Positions 1 through 8,734 of a stretch of 64,000 nucleotides of DNA are shown here, in pieces. The notes beneath the pieces were generated by a model. It searched no databases, was not told where the DNA came from, and worked only from the letters and a program-made list of their open reading frames with translations. Location: positions 1 to 64,000 of the forward strand of contig JAISEL010000071.1 of assembly GCA_031264185.1 (NCBI GenBank). The letters are read 5' to 3'. The DNA comes from Deltaproteobacteria bacterium. Its GTDB lineage: Bacteria; Desulfobacterota; Desulfarculia; Adiutricales; Adiutricaceae. Both the position numbers and the translations under genes were made by a program. The stretch's first letter is position 1. Every line of letters starts with the position of its first letter.

Positions 1-666
1 ATAATTTTTATTAAACAGTATAAAAATATTATTGGGTTACTTTAGAGTCTCATTACTCCCTGGTATAAGCGGTCTCAGAAAAGGCTGTTTTCGCAAGTAA
101 TTATTTAACGGTTCCTAAGTCCTCCTTCAGCTTACTTTGGAAATGATAGAGATCTTAGCTAAAGTCCAAGAATTATGGCCGTACTAAATATACAGCAAGG
201 TCTGGATTTAATTTATAATAAAGAGTTATAGTAATTTTCTATGTATTTTTTTGTAAAAAATATAAAAATCAACCTTATCTGCTGACGAAAAAATGGGAGA
301 TCATCGCCTGCTCTGAATTTTTCAAAAAAAGCCGTCTTTTTAATCAAACCCAACTTTACATGTCTGTAAAAAAGCCTTAAAGCCGTACATAGTTAAGTTT
401 CTTAGTTTTGCGTTTTACCAGAAAATTTAAAGTTTTTGGCCGAAATTTTACCAAGCCTTTAATATGAAACAGGGCGCTTTTAAGGGAAATGAAATAAAGG
501 GAAAATCGCCCATAAACCCAGCCCCACAAGACCGATCAGGTCAAAGTCTCAAAGAAGTTTCCTGTGGTTCCTGAAGCGGGACTGAGCTATTGCCTATACC
601 CAGACAGTGGCAGGCAGCTGAACAGGACCGGGGCCTATGACCGCCCAGGTAAGTTTAGGAGGGGTT
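1..666. other. No gene seen; AT-rich left edge
   Basis: No reading frame here looks like a protein. The first 300 bases are AT-rich, and composition becomes mixed towards the AlpA-like gene. It probably continues the decayed accessory DNA seen up to about 15 kb. Confidence 0.5.
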
Positions 667-890
667 ATGAAAGAGCCGATTGATACTTACTTGACGGCTA
701 AGGAAGTCCAAAAAATAGTTCGCATGGGAAAATCTTCAGTTTATAAGCTGATGTACGCTAATCAATTTTCCCAATGTATCCGAATCGGAGGTCGGGAGTT
801 TTCTGGTCTTTTAACTTACTGCCCAGCTGGCTGAAAGAAATGCAGGACGAAGCCACAAAAAATCAAAGGTCACGTAATTTATCCAAATAA
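667..890 (+). pseudogene. AlpA/excisionase-like DNA-binding protein, frameshifted
   Basis: The ATG at 667 follows an AGGAGGGG ribosome site. The first about 45 residues read as an AlpA-type winged helix: YLTAKEVQKIVRMGKSSVYK, then FSQCIRIGGR. After IGGR the open frame goes to nonsense and stops at about 834. Dropping to the neighbouring frame restores the expected ending (VFWSFNLLPSWLKEMQ) to a stop at 888-890. One indel near 796 therefore disables it. Such proteins regulate prophage or island excision and sit next to P4-type integrases, as here, where the 3' end overlaps the convergent integrase gene. Loss of function is inferred from the frameshift. Confidence 0.75.
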
Positions 891-1940
891 TACGCCCATT
901 TCTGCATCATTTTACAACGTTCCGGCAGGTATTCGGCGTAATTATAGACTTCCCGAACACCGCCCGTAGCGTGGGCCGACTGGCGCTCAATCCAATCCCT
1001 CTATATCCCATCTCATTTAACCGAGAACTAGCCATAGAACGTAAGCCGTGAGAGCTAATTTCTTGTGTGGAATACCAAAGACTCCTTAAAGCGGCGATAA
1101 GGGCCACGTCTGATATCGGGCGGGCTTTACTCTTACACCCGGAAATAAAAGGTTACTTTCCCCGGTGAACTGTTTTAACTCTTTCAGCGAGCTTGCCGCC
1201 TGAGACGCTAACGTTACCAGATGAGGCCTCCTGGACTTCATTTTCTCCGCCGGTATCCGCCAAACGGACTCTTCAAAGTTGATTTCTTTCCATTCGGCGT
1301 GTCTTAACTCCCACGGACGAACGAACAGGTAAGGGGCTGCTCTGAGGTCATACAGCCCGGAAGTGTCCCCCTCACAGGAGAAAATAGCCTTAATTAATTC
1401 AGAAATTTTCGGAACTTATGTAACAGCGGCCCTGTGCTTCACTTTAGGTGCCGGGACGGCCCCTCTCAAATCCAGGGTGAAATCCCTTTCCAACAGCCCC
1501 ATGGCCACTCCGTACTGAAAGACCTGACTGCAGATGGATTTAACCCGGCTGGCTGTTTCAGGTAGTTTTTCTCTTCAAGCGGAATCAGCATTTATTCAGA
1601 ATATCCGCCGCCGTGAGCTGGCTGACATCTGCTGGCCGATAGTTGGGGTAATATACTTCGAAATACGGATAAGCCTGGACTTAATTGAGTTTTGATGCAG
1701 CCTGACAGGTGCTTTTCCTGCCATCTGGCGATCAAATCGGAAAAGGGCATTTTATGGGAAGTAAACGAATGAACCTACCTGCCCGGGCTCTGCTGCCGGA
1801 ATTCCGCCGCCCTTTCTCTGGCAGCCTTAAGTGAAGTCGCCGGATATCTCCCCAGAATCCGGCGAACGACTTTTCCGTGGATTTTCTTTTTAACTCCCCA
1901 GACTTTTTTACCCTAAAATCCCGGGTTTTTTTATCCTAGG
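863..1940 (-). pseudogene. P4-type tyrosine recombinase (integrase), broken
   Basis: Read right to left, the frames join into a P4-family integrase. An N-terminal stretch (DKKTRDF, then VVRRILGRYPATSLKAARE) lies at about 1790-1940. A catalytic block includes LFVRPWELRHAEWKEI at about 1290-1340 and SSHGLRSMASSRLNEMGYR at about 1010-1060. The C-terminus with the nucleophile tyrosine region (VREVYNYAEYLPERCKMMQ) ends at 863. The catalytic block and C-terminus are in different frames, with a shift near 1000, and the middle at about 1400-1780 also needs several shifts and has stops. It would have integrated and excised an island, probably at a tRNA 3' end. It cannot make a full protein now. Confidence 0.82.
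1914..1940 (-). repeat. 27-bp inverted repeat, left copy
   Basis: On the minus strand this copy begins CCTAGGATAAAAAAA and ends CCGGGATTTTA. It matches 3128-3154 on the plus strand at 26 of 27 positions. The left copy lies in the N-terminal part of the broken integrase. Confidence 0.8.
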
Positions 1941-3127
1941 GCAATCGACACTTATTTCATAATAATTTGATAAATTGACTTAAGCCATCTCTTATAAGGT
2001 GATTTATGCTAAAATGATCCAATACTTCTTTTTGAGATGTTTATATTTCTTTTCTAAAAACTTCATTATCAGAATTAAAAAATCATATAAATATATTAAT
2101 ATTAATTTATTAAAATCATATCTTTCAAATATATTTATATTATCTATCATCACTTTAATATGCGATTTTAAAATTAAAGATATAAATACTATAAAATATT
2201 TAGAATAAATACACTTATATAACTTAATATGTAAATGTTTTATAACTAAATTAGATTTATATAATTTAAATATCTTCCTACAATCTCTTTATTGCAGTAA
2301 ATATTAATAGTTTTTTAATTATTTTTTATGAAATTTGACAATAAAACAAACCAATTACTATGTTTAAGTTCATCATAAATCACTTCATCATTTTGAATAA
2401 TATGTTTTTTATTGGCTTTAGGATAATTATTATTAATTATAAAGTATTTATTTAAATATTTATGTTCACTTTGTTTGAGTTAATTATCTAAATATATCTT
2501 TTTAATATCAAATAAATGGTTAAAAAGAGTGTTTTGTTCCTTTTATTTAGTCTATAAATTAACAAATATATGTGTATATAGTTCTATTTGATCATACTAA
2601 ACTATAAATTTAGTAATATCAATCATTATATAAGTTATTATAGTAATTAAATTTTAAATATCATCTAAATATAAGAGGTCTATTTTCAACAATTAAAAAT
2701 TTAGCAATTGTTATTGTTTTTTCAATGTATTTAGAAATATTATTGCACTAATATCAAGTAAACAAATATGTTTAACTATATAATACATAATATAAATAAT
2801 ATAAAGCTCAACAATGTCATTATAACAAAAATTAATTAAATTTATATTGTCTTTATTATCATTGATCATAATAGAATAAATATACAATCTATATATTATT
2901 ATTTAAATAATATCTCTATTTGTTATCTTCAATGACTCTATAACATCATATTTAAAATATAATATCCATATATTAATATCTGATTTATCAATATTAATCT
3001 TAATATTTCTGCTTTATTGAACTTTGCTATCTCAAAATAATGTTGAAATATATACAGTGATATTTACCAATGCTTTGTACAGTTTTACCAATGCTTTGTA
3101 CAGTAATGAAAGACATTGCATTTCTCT
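1941..3127. other. Extremely AT-rich block between inverted repeats
   Basis: This 1.19-kb stretch is about 80-85% A+T by eye, against roughly half that in flanking relics. It contains many stops. The longest frame (1999-2208, 69 codons of Ile/Asn/Lys/Phe/Tyr) has no ribosome site and no recognisable family. I see no gene. It is bounded by a 27-bp inverted repeat, so it may be a non-coding insert or a fragment of one. Confidence 0.6.
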
Positions 3128-3154
3128 CCTAGGATAAAAAAATCCGGGATTTTA
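3128..3154 (+). repeat. 27-bp inverted repeat, right copy
   Basis: Plus-strand partner of 1914-1940, with one C/T difference. Sequence beyond the repeat is unrelated on the two sides, apart from a short TTTTACC that occurs just outside each copy. Confidence 0.8.
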
Positions 3155-3905
3155 TGTTTTACCGGAAGGGAGACCTAAATGCAAAGCCTCTGGCCGTCAA
3201 AAACCTGGTAGCTTTTCTCCCGTGGTTTAAGGTTTTTTATGGGAAATATCAGTAAGGATGCAAATTTTAGGCACGAGCCCGACCTCTGTACCCCCTTGTA
3301 TACCCTTTTAGTGTGGATGTCGTCAATGGAAAGATAGGGCAGGATGGACCATAAGAAAAAGTTAAGCTGCTGATTTTATTGGACTTTTAGACCAGGAGAG
3401 ACAAAACAAACCACTTAGAAAAATACGCAATGGTGCCCAGGGACGGAAACGGACATTCTGACAGTAACTATTTGAAATTATTATATTTTTTTTATAGCAC
3501 TGTAAAAATTTACAGTGCTGTGGCACAGTGCCTTTAGAGATTTTGTAGCAAATTGTTTTGCTCAGGTCAAGGTTTTCAGTTCAATGCCCTAAACCCGGCA
3601 CCAAACTATTGACAATGATGGACCTGGGTGAAGTTCAAAAGCTTAAGCGCGTCAAACAGACCGAGCCAGGTCAAGAATCTGACAGCTAAAAATCAGACAT
3701 AAAGCTGGAATCATTCTCACCAGACCTCTGACCAAGACCGCCCCAAAGTTTCCTGACCCAAGCCAAAGAGCTAAATTATGGTCAATTAAACAATATTAAG
3801 ACAACAAAAGTATAAATGATTAATAATTTATAGAAATAAGAGGTTAGTTTTTAATAATTTAAGACAATAAGATTATATAAAAATAAAATAGTTTATTAAA
3901 AACAT
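3155..3905. other. No gene; tRNA-like scraps and a palindrome
   Basis: No coding sequence is visible. Positions 3431-3447 match the 3' end of the tRNA-Phe gene at 8201-8217 with one mismatch. Positions 3566-3585 resemble its anticodon arm (TTTTCAGT, then CA-TGC-CTA). A perfect 11-bp-arm palindrome lies at 3496-3519 without a T-run. The right end, from about 3780, turns AT-rich. Confidence 0.45.
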
Positions 3906-4190
3906 TTATTCAATTTCTATACCAGTAAGAAGTACTTCTTTCACAAATGGATTATCATCATATAAATCAGAAACTTCAAAACCCATTGGTTCAATGAATG
4001 ACCTGTATTTATATGATAAATCAAAAAGCTTTACCATAATGTCAATCCATTTTTCACCGCCAAAACTGGCAAGAAAAAAACAAACATCTACATCACTTTG
4101 CTTAGTCGCATTTCCTTTCGCGTATGAGCCATACAATTCAACTTTCTCAACAGGCAATATTTGACGAACCTCGTTAGCATAATTTTTCAC
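3906..4190 (-). CDS. Minimal nucleotidyltransferase (MNT) domain protein, start probably lost
   Basis: A small nucleotidyltransferase-fold protein. The hallmark GS-x10-DxD motif is present as GSYAKGNATKQSDVDV near residues 21-36. In HEPN/MNT pairs the MNT protein is usually the antitoxin or modifying partner. The open frame can start at GTG 4190, but it continues in frame upstream to 4223 (IAFDLEIVSAAV), matching a typical MNT N-terminus. The codon at 4221-4223 is ATA where ATG is expected. The same base makes the stop in the upstream HEPN gene. If translation now begins at GTG 4190, about 11 residues are missing. Confidence 0.75.
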   Translation of the reverse strand: MKNYANEVRQILPVEKVELYGSYAKGNATKQSDVDVCFFLASFGGEKWIDIMVKLFDLSYKYRSFIEPMGFEVSDLYDDNPFVKEVLLTGIEIE

Positions 4191-4219
4191 CGCCGCGCTT
4201 ACGATTTCAAGGTCAAAAG

Positions 4220-4600
4220 CTATGCGAACACTTCTTTTGTTTTTCCTGGAATGATTCCAGCCTCTTCTTTAGTAACTGACGAACTCAATTTCTGTTTATA
4301 ATTCGTGTACCGACCAGAAATATAGTAAGACGAAAGTTTACTAAAGAAAGAATACATATCTCTACTTACAGGAGAAGCTAATTGACTATTAAATGAATCT
4401 ATAATTGAACCAATATTGTGTGAAAAAGGAATGTTATCGTCTTTATAGATAATATATAGTCCTTTAACAAGTTTATCAATCGCTTGCTGACACATAAAAA
4501 GAACATATAGCCAGCGACCTGACTCAAACATATTGGTTGCTGTTTCAAGGTCATATTGAGCTATATCTAACCAATAATCAAATTTTTCTTGAGAATCCAT
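4220..4600 (-). CDS. HEPN domain protein, last residues truncated
   Basis: A 126-residue HEPN (PF05168-type) protein, alpha-helical. Typical elements are YDLETATNMFESGRWLYVLF, CQQAIDKLVKGLY, a central FSHNIGSI and a late SGRYTNYKQ. The strict RNase motif R-x4-6-H of toxic HEPNs is not obvious. The frame ends KTKEVFA-TAG; reading the TAG as TGG would extend it to KTKEVFAWLLTLKS, the usual style of HEPN C-terminus, overlapping the MNT start. It is the first gene of a two-gene unit with the downstream MNT protein. Activity with the shortened tail is unknown. Confidence 0.8.
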   Translation of the reverse strand: MDSQEKFDYWLDIAQYDLETATNMFESGRWLYVLFMCQQAIDKLVKGLYIIYKDDNIPFSHNIGSIIDSFNSQLASPVSRDMYSFFSKLSSYYISGRYTNYKQKLSSSVTKEEAGIIPGKTKEVFA

Positions 4601-4888
4601 ACCTAACTAATTGTACCTTTCTAACTATAAACAATGTAAATAAAATTAAATTTTTAAATATAGCAATTTTGTAACAACAATAAATTAACCAATATTTAAT
4701 ATATATAGCGTATCAATGTTTAATTAACGATTTACTAGTTTATTTTTTGTACAGAGCTTTTTAATGATTATTTCTACCATAGCCTTGGCTTAAAGCCAAT
4801 ATTTTGAGTTTAACTATTAGCCCAGGACTTTCTCTTATGGCATCAAGTTTTAAATAGAGGAGATAAAGTAAGTAGGGGAACCCTTTTC

Positions 4889-5092
4889 CTATAAGTCTGA
4901 ATTGTGCGGATTGGTCTTTAACGACCGCTGCGGGGTTCTGGAAATAGGCTTTAGCCCGAATTCTTCATAAACAGGCTTAACTTGTTGGCGTAAATACTCA
5001 TTCCTTTCAGCAGTGGTCATGCCCTTGGCTGCCTCGTAGAACTCAATACGAATAGCATCAAGTTCATCTTCAATAGTATTATTTTTTTTCAT
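4889..5092 (-). CDS. Small hypothetical protein downstream of the RelB/YafQ pair
   Basis: A 67-residue charged protein. The N-terminal half looks like a conserved small-protein type found beside toxin-antitoxin modules (DELDAIRIEFYEAAKGMTTAERNEYLRQQ, predicted helix-turn-helix-like helices). The last about 15 residues (RTPQRSLKTNPHNSDL) look unstructured. It starts 22 bases after the end of the yafQ-like pseudogene on the same strand, so it was probably part of that operon. Function not recognised. Confidence 0.55.
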   Translation of the reverse strand: MKKNNTIEDELDAIRIEFYEAAKGMTTAERNEYLRQQVKPVYEEFGLKPISRTPQRSLKTNPHNSDL

Positions 5093-5114
5093 TGTCCAAT
5101 AGCTTCACCTATTG

Positions 5115-5386
5115 TTAGCTCCCAAATACATCAAGGTGTCACCCTGTACGGGTCAGATACAGGCAATTCCCTACAACTCTATATATTAGAATCCATTCCG
5201 ATTGAATGTGGATATCCCTGTATCCAGTCCAATTACCTTTTACGGATGATCTTTGTACATGGCCGGGACAGGTTTTTCGTCAATCAGTATGTCAAGAACT
5301 GTTTCCAGCTGGTCTGTCGGCCAGCCGCGTTTTTCGGCCAGTTCCACATCTTGCTTAAATTTTTTGGAACGTATAGGGGTCAGCAA
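5115..5386 (-). pseudogene. YafQ/RelE-family mRNA interferase toxin, frameshifted
   Basis: From TTG 5386 the frame reads MLTPIRSKKFKQDVELAEKRGW and onwards to PAMYKDHP, then stops. Shifting frame gives the expected continuation KGNWTGYRDIHIQSEWILI and YRVVGNCLYLTRTG, then a second stop where RTGTH is normal, then HLDVFGS to 5115. YafQ toxins cleave mRNA on the ribosome. This copy has a small deletion near 5245 plus a nonsense codon, so it should be dead, while its antitoxin gene is intact. It begins 3 bases after the relB stop. Confidence 0.8.
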
Positions 5387-5389
5387 TTG

Positions 5390-5650
5390 TTACAGCAATC
5401 CCAGGTCTTTATAAAGAGCTTCCTTGGAGTCGAATTTTATACCCCGACCGGACTCCAATTCTTCCATAGCTTCAATAGTCTCCTGATTCGGTGTATCAAA
5501 CTCAAATGGCAATGCTTTTTCCCTGGCTACCTTAGTCAAAAAAATCCGGCAGGCATCGGAGACAGTCAGGCCTATATCAGCCAGAACCGAAGCCGCTTCT
5601 TCCTTGATGTCGGCCCTGATGCGGGCTCTGAGTAAAGTGTTTTGAGTCAT
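5390..5650 (-). CDS. RelB/DinJ-family antitoxin
   Basis: An 86-residue protein from ATG 5650, chosen because GGAGG lies 8 bases upstream; the open frame extends further but without a ribosome site. The N-terminus is a ribbon-helix-helix (TLLRARIRADIKEEAASVLADIGLTVSDACRIFL), the DNA-binding and dimerisation part. The C-terminal PFEFDTPNQETIEAMEELESG region is the toxin-wrapping arm typical of RelB/DinJ. It should repress its own operon and neutralise a YafQ-type toxin, but the adjacent toxin gene is broken. The symbol is left blank because relB and dinJ are not separable here. Confidence 0.85.
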   Translation of the reverse strand: MTQNTLLRARIRADIKEEAASVLADIGLTVSDACRIFLTKVAREKALPFEFDTPNQETIEAMEELESGRGIKFDSKEALYKDLGLL

Positions 5651-6421
5651 TAACGATCCTCCCTGAACCCTTAGGCGTTGGTCATATTGTAGCTCAATTG
5701 AGCATTTGAAACAACCGCCACTAAAGGTCAAGGTTTTTTCATAGCCACATCACACACCTAAGATGCTGGTTCAACCGCCAAGTTCCATGGACCTGGGTGA
5801 AGGTCAAAAATTACTGATGTCCAGGAGTCGATAATTTTGTACCGGCTTTTCGGAGCCCGTTGCGGCTGGGATATAAGGAAATCCACCTGTTTTTTGAGTA
5901 ATATAGCCCCTGCCGGAAAACCTGGAAATCTGGAAATCAACCGTAACTCCTCAATATTACAAGGTTTTTGTTTCCCGACAAGCTGGAAAAACCTTGGAAT
6001 TTTCCAACTCTGAGCTTAAGCCATTTTTAGAAAAATTCTGACTTCAGAACCTCAGAAAAACCATGACTGACCTGTCCTGTCCAGCTCCCTTTTAGGGGGA
6101 GCTGGACAAGCACACCGCTACAACTTCAATGCCAAATCCAAGGCCACCGCCCGGATCACCTTTCCGCATGGACGAACTACTCCTATATAACTGGATGAGT
6201 CGCTTCTCAGCCTCTCCGCCAAACGTAGTCCTAGCGAACATCCCTCAAAGCCTCTGCCAGCCCTCCGCAACCTCTCCAGCTGAGGTTTCCAACACCGGAA
6301 ACAGGCTCAGAAGTCGCCCAGACTGAAGCTCTGATTGAGGCCATTCCGGCCCTAATACCCCAGAGCCAATTACCCGTCCACAACGGCTTCAACCTGACAA
6401 CAAATTTCTGACCGACGTTCT
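5651..6421. other. No gene; mixed relic DNA
   Basis: I can support no coding region. The 23-base stretch at 5787-5809 nearly repeats one at about 3619-3640 (ATGGACCTGGGTGAAG core). A strong hairpin lies at 6078-6108. Proline-rich open frames near 6129-6326 have no ribosome site and no family resemblance. Confidence 0.45.
6078..6108. repeat. Perfect 12-bp hairpin
   Basis: Arms TGTCCAGCTCCC and GGGAGCTGGACA flank a 7-base loop (TTTTAGG). No T-run follows on either strand, so it is not a standard terminator. It may be the end of a lost element. Confidence 0.6.
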
Positions 6422-6748
6422 GAGTTATTCACAATTCAAGTCAATATTGAAGATCTCAACACTATCAGAAATCTTTCCGAGCATAAAGTCACTCAGACCA
6501 TTATTTCGACATTCAAAAAAGGAATTAATGACCTAACGATTATAGCTAAGGGTGTACCTGAAATTAGAGAATACATTAAATTGAGCCAATCAATTCCTTT
6601 TATTGTAAATGATCAAGATTACGTCATGCCTAAAAAATCTGTGTTTAATCGTATTGTTGGTGACAGCGGATTTGAACTTGACTTCGCTTCATTTCTTGAA
6701 ATGTGTCATGATGTCATAGCTTATGCAAAAAACTATTCTTCAATTTGA
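6422..6748 (+). pseudogene. Fragment of a type III restriction enzyme Res subunit
   Basis: One frame reads about 108 residues of protein-like sequence: ELFTIQVNIEDLNTIRNLSE, FKKGINDLTIIAKG, DYVMPKKSVFNRIVGDSGFE and FASFLEMCHDVIAYAKNY. This matches the region between helicase and nuclease domains of type III Res subunits as I know them. Neither the helicase Walker motifs upstream nor the nuclease domain (PD-ETKG) downstream is present, and no start codon fits. The frame runs straight into a DUF2971-like fragment near 6745. A dead remnant of a type III restriction-modification system. Confidence 0.65.
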
Positions 6749-7225
6749 TTATAGCGGAAAAACTGTTGTCTTTGATTTTTTCAAGTCGTTGTACAGCCTT
6801 AACTGGAAAGACATTGAAAATAACTGGTACATTGATGACGACGGCAAAAGAAGTGAAATAATTCCTACGTGTGAAGAATATAATGAAGGATTGGAGGCTC
6901 ATATTTGCAAAACTGTTGCCCTATACTGCACCAAAAAACCTTGCTGGTCATATGAAGGAGAGCAGGCGTTATTCTCTACGATGCACTGGAACAATACGAT
7001 AAGAAAGAAAATCGTCACATAAAGTACGATTTTTCAGCTTTAGAGGGGATTATTTTTGTGATTAAAACCTCTATTCATGATAAATTTAAAATAATTCGAT
7101 GTATTTATTCCAATTGTGGATTAATAAAGCGTTCAGACTTTAAATTTTATCAAGCTCGATACGATAGACAGAGCGATAAAATCATACCTGTGGAGATAAG
7201 ACTTAATTTTCCGGAAAAACTTTAA
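6726..7225 (+). pseudogene. DUF2971-like protein, 5' truncated and frameshifted
   Basis: Two frames join: FDYSGKTVVFDFFKSLYSLN and KPCWSYEGEQA in the first, then ILYDALEQYDKKENRHIKYD, LEGIIFVIKTSIHDKFKIIR and FKFYQARYDRQ to a stop at 7225 in the second. The W-SYE-GE core and the FY-A-Y ending are typical of DUF2971 proteins, whose biochemical role is unknown but which often occur in defence islands. A frameshift lies near 6968, and the N-terminal half is missing, replaced by the Res fragment. Confidence 0.6.
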
Positions 7226-7384
7226 CCTACGGAGCCGAAATTTTGGATTTCATGACATTTTTTTCGGCTATCCAGACCTTTTTTTACCCATCAAGGCCTT
7301 ATTATCAACCTTGAGGTGTTCGAATACCTGCATAGCTTGAGTGAGAGATCTGGTAAGGAGGCGAGCATAAAAAACTAAAAAACT

Positions 7385-7540
7385 TTACTTTTTTTGATTT
7401 TTGATAATATAATTCCATTCACCATGAAATACATTGCGTTTGATACGAATAGAATCCATTTGTTCTCTATATTGTTCTCTATAAATTTTTACACCTAATA
7501 TTGTGTTTAATAATTTGATTTTAACAATATCTTGTGTCAT
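7385..7540 (-). pseudogene. Transposase C-terminal scrap (ISAzo13-like ending)
   Basis: A 51-codon frame from ATG 7540 ends DSIRIKRNVFHGEWNYIIKN. The FHGEWNY-I ending is characteristic, in my memory, of ISAzo13-family DDE transposases. The upstream DDE core is not readable. The piece is AT-rich, like the DNA around it. Probably a remnant; a short independent gene is less likely. Confidence 0.4.
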
Positions 7541-8024
7541 AATTAGAAAAATCTGACGAAAGTGATAACGCTAAATATACACTTAACTGTAAACATTATT
7601 TATGCCCTAACCTTGTTGAACAGAGAATGGAATTTTTTGGAAATATAAAAGGCTAAAGTCAGTCCTTGAAGTCTGGTCACTGATTTTTCGAGCCATTTGA
7701 AAGTTTCGGATGAGTATTTGTACTCTCATAGATGTAATAAGACTACTTATAGTACGCTATATCAATAATTAGATGAAAATATTTTAAAATGGGCTAATTT
7801 TATATTTTAAACAGAATAAACTGAGTAGAGGTGGGATTTTAATTTGAATCAACCATTTTATACCCGGTGACCGTCTTATTTTTTGATCAAGGGTCTAAAA
7901 TAGGGTCACCAAGACTCAACCTGATGTCTCTTTGAGTCTGGTACAAGTTTTTTCAAACCCGTGAACGGTTACGCAAACCTTTAGTAGATCTCAGTTATAA
8001 TTTTAAGTGACAAGGTATTAAACA
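7541..8024. other. No gene seen
   Basis: Mixed relic sequence. A minus-strand frame at about 7600-7700 looks faintly protein-like (FYISKKFHSLFNKVRA) but has no start or family match. Confidence 0.4.
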
Positions 8025-8165
8025 ATGAAAACAAACAAAATAGTTTCAAATGATCCGACTATAAGAATAGAAGTTAAAGTGATTAGTCGTAAGGTGGTTT
8101 GTGGCACACCGGCCAAAAACGGCACAAGCAGTCATGTCAAAAAGTCATCGAATCCGAAAAGTTAA
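8025..8165 (+). CDS. 46-residue hypothetical protein (possible DUF2080-like remnant)
   Basis: ATG 8025 has a weak AAGG ribosome site about 10 bases upstream. The product is basic: IRIEVKVISRKVV, then a Gly-Thr-Ser-Ser-His-Val segment ending KKSSNPKS. The -IEVKVI-RKVV-N-HV arrangement recalls small DUF2080 transposon-associated proteins, but the usual VPK-WIGK tail is missing. The stop lies inside the strong hairpin at 8157-8188. Coding status is uncertain. Confidence 0.35.
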   Translation: MKTNKIVSNDPTIRIEVKVISRKVVCGTPAKNGTSSHVKKSSNPKS

Positions 8166-8195
8166 GTGATTGTAATCACTTAACTTTTATTTTTT
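8157..8195 (+). terminator. Strong rho-independent terminator
   Basis: Fifteen-base arms (AAAAGTTAAGTGATT and its complement, 8157-8171 and 8174-8188) are followed on the plus strand by ATTTTTTA. On the minus strand the same hairpin lies 12 bases after the tRNA-Phe gene and could end its transcript as well. Confidence 0.75.
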
Positions 8196-8200
8196 ACAGG

Positions 8201-8276
8201 TGGTGCCGAGGGACGGATTTGAACCGCCGACACCCGGATTTTCAGTCCAGTGCTCTACCGACTGAGCTACCTCGGC
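8201..8276 (-). tRNA. tRNA-Phe (GAA)
   Basis: A complete cloverleaf on the minus strand: acceptor stem GCCGAGG/CCTCGGC, D-arm TAGCTCAGTCGGTAGAGCA, anticodon loop CTGAAAA giving GAA, T-arm GGCGGTTCAAATCCGTC, discriminator A and encoded CCA. Total 76 bases. A tRNA gene in a decayed island is a natural integration target for the nearby P4-type integrase. Confidence 0.97.
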
Positions 8277-8734
8277 CCACTCGCGTAATTTGGTAGTTTA
8301 CCAATTTAGGTTGCGGTTGTCAACACCAAAATCGAAATTGAAGTATGAAGTATCGAAGTTTTTTTATCCTCAATATCGCATCAACTTCAGGATTTTGGTC
8401 TTGAGGCCAGGAAAAAATCCAGGACTCAAACATGACGGCCTCGAAAAAGCCCATTTTTTTGAAAATTTGATTCATAACTAATTGATATAATTATATTTTT
8501 TGAACTCGACTTATGAAAACAGCAGTTTTTCCAAGGCATCTGATTTGATTAATATCAACAATTTTAATTAATATTTTATAATAAGTAAAATTTTATATAG
8601 AAATAGATCAGTAATACGATTTAAAATTAATTTTTCTATATTAATTATGTATGTTTTATTCAGTCATAAATGTTTATTGAGATTATATTAATTATATTTA
8701 ATAGGCAATTGGCGCGGAAGCTTTTACACCCCGT
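8277..8734. other. No gene; AT-rich from about 8480
   Basis: Nothing recognisable. The 230 bases before the group II intron remnant are strongly AT-rich. Confidence 0.45.

Noticed and set aside
3496-3519. Perfect palindrome AGCACTGTAAA/TTTACAGTGCT
   Set aside because: As a terminator it lacks a T-run after the stem on either strand; noted only as a palindrome.
4220-4600. HEPN protein as an active RNase toxin
   Set aside because: The strict R-x4-6-H motif is not visible and the C-terminus is truncated, so I do not claim nuclease activity.
5246-5635. 129-codon plus-strand frame
   Set aside because: Antisense to the RelB antitoxin and the YafQ relic, both of which have clear family features on the minus strand.
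8099-8296. 65-codon open frame over the tRNA-Phe gene
   Set aside because: It is read antisense through the complete tRNA and the terminator; a well-known type of false gene.
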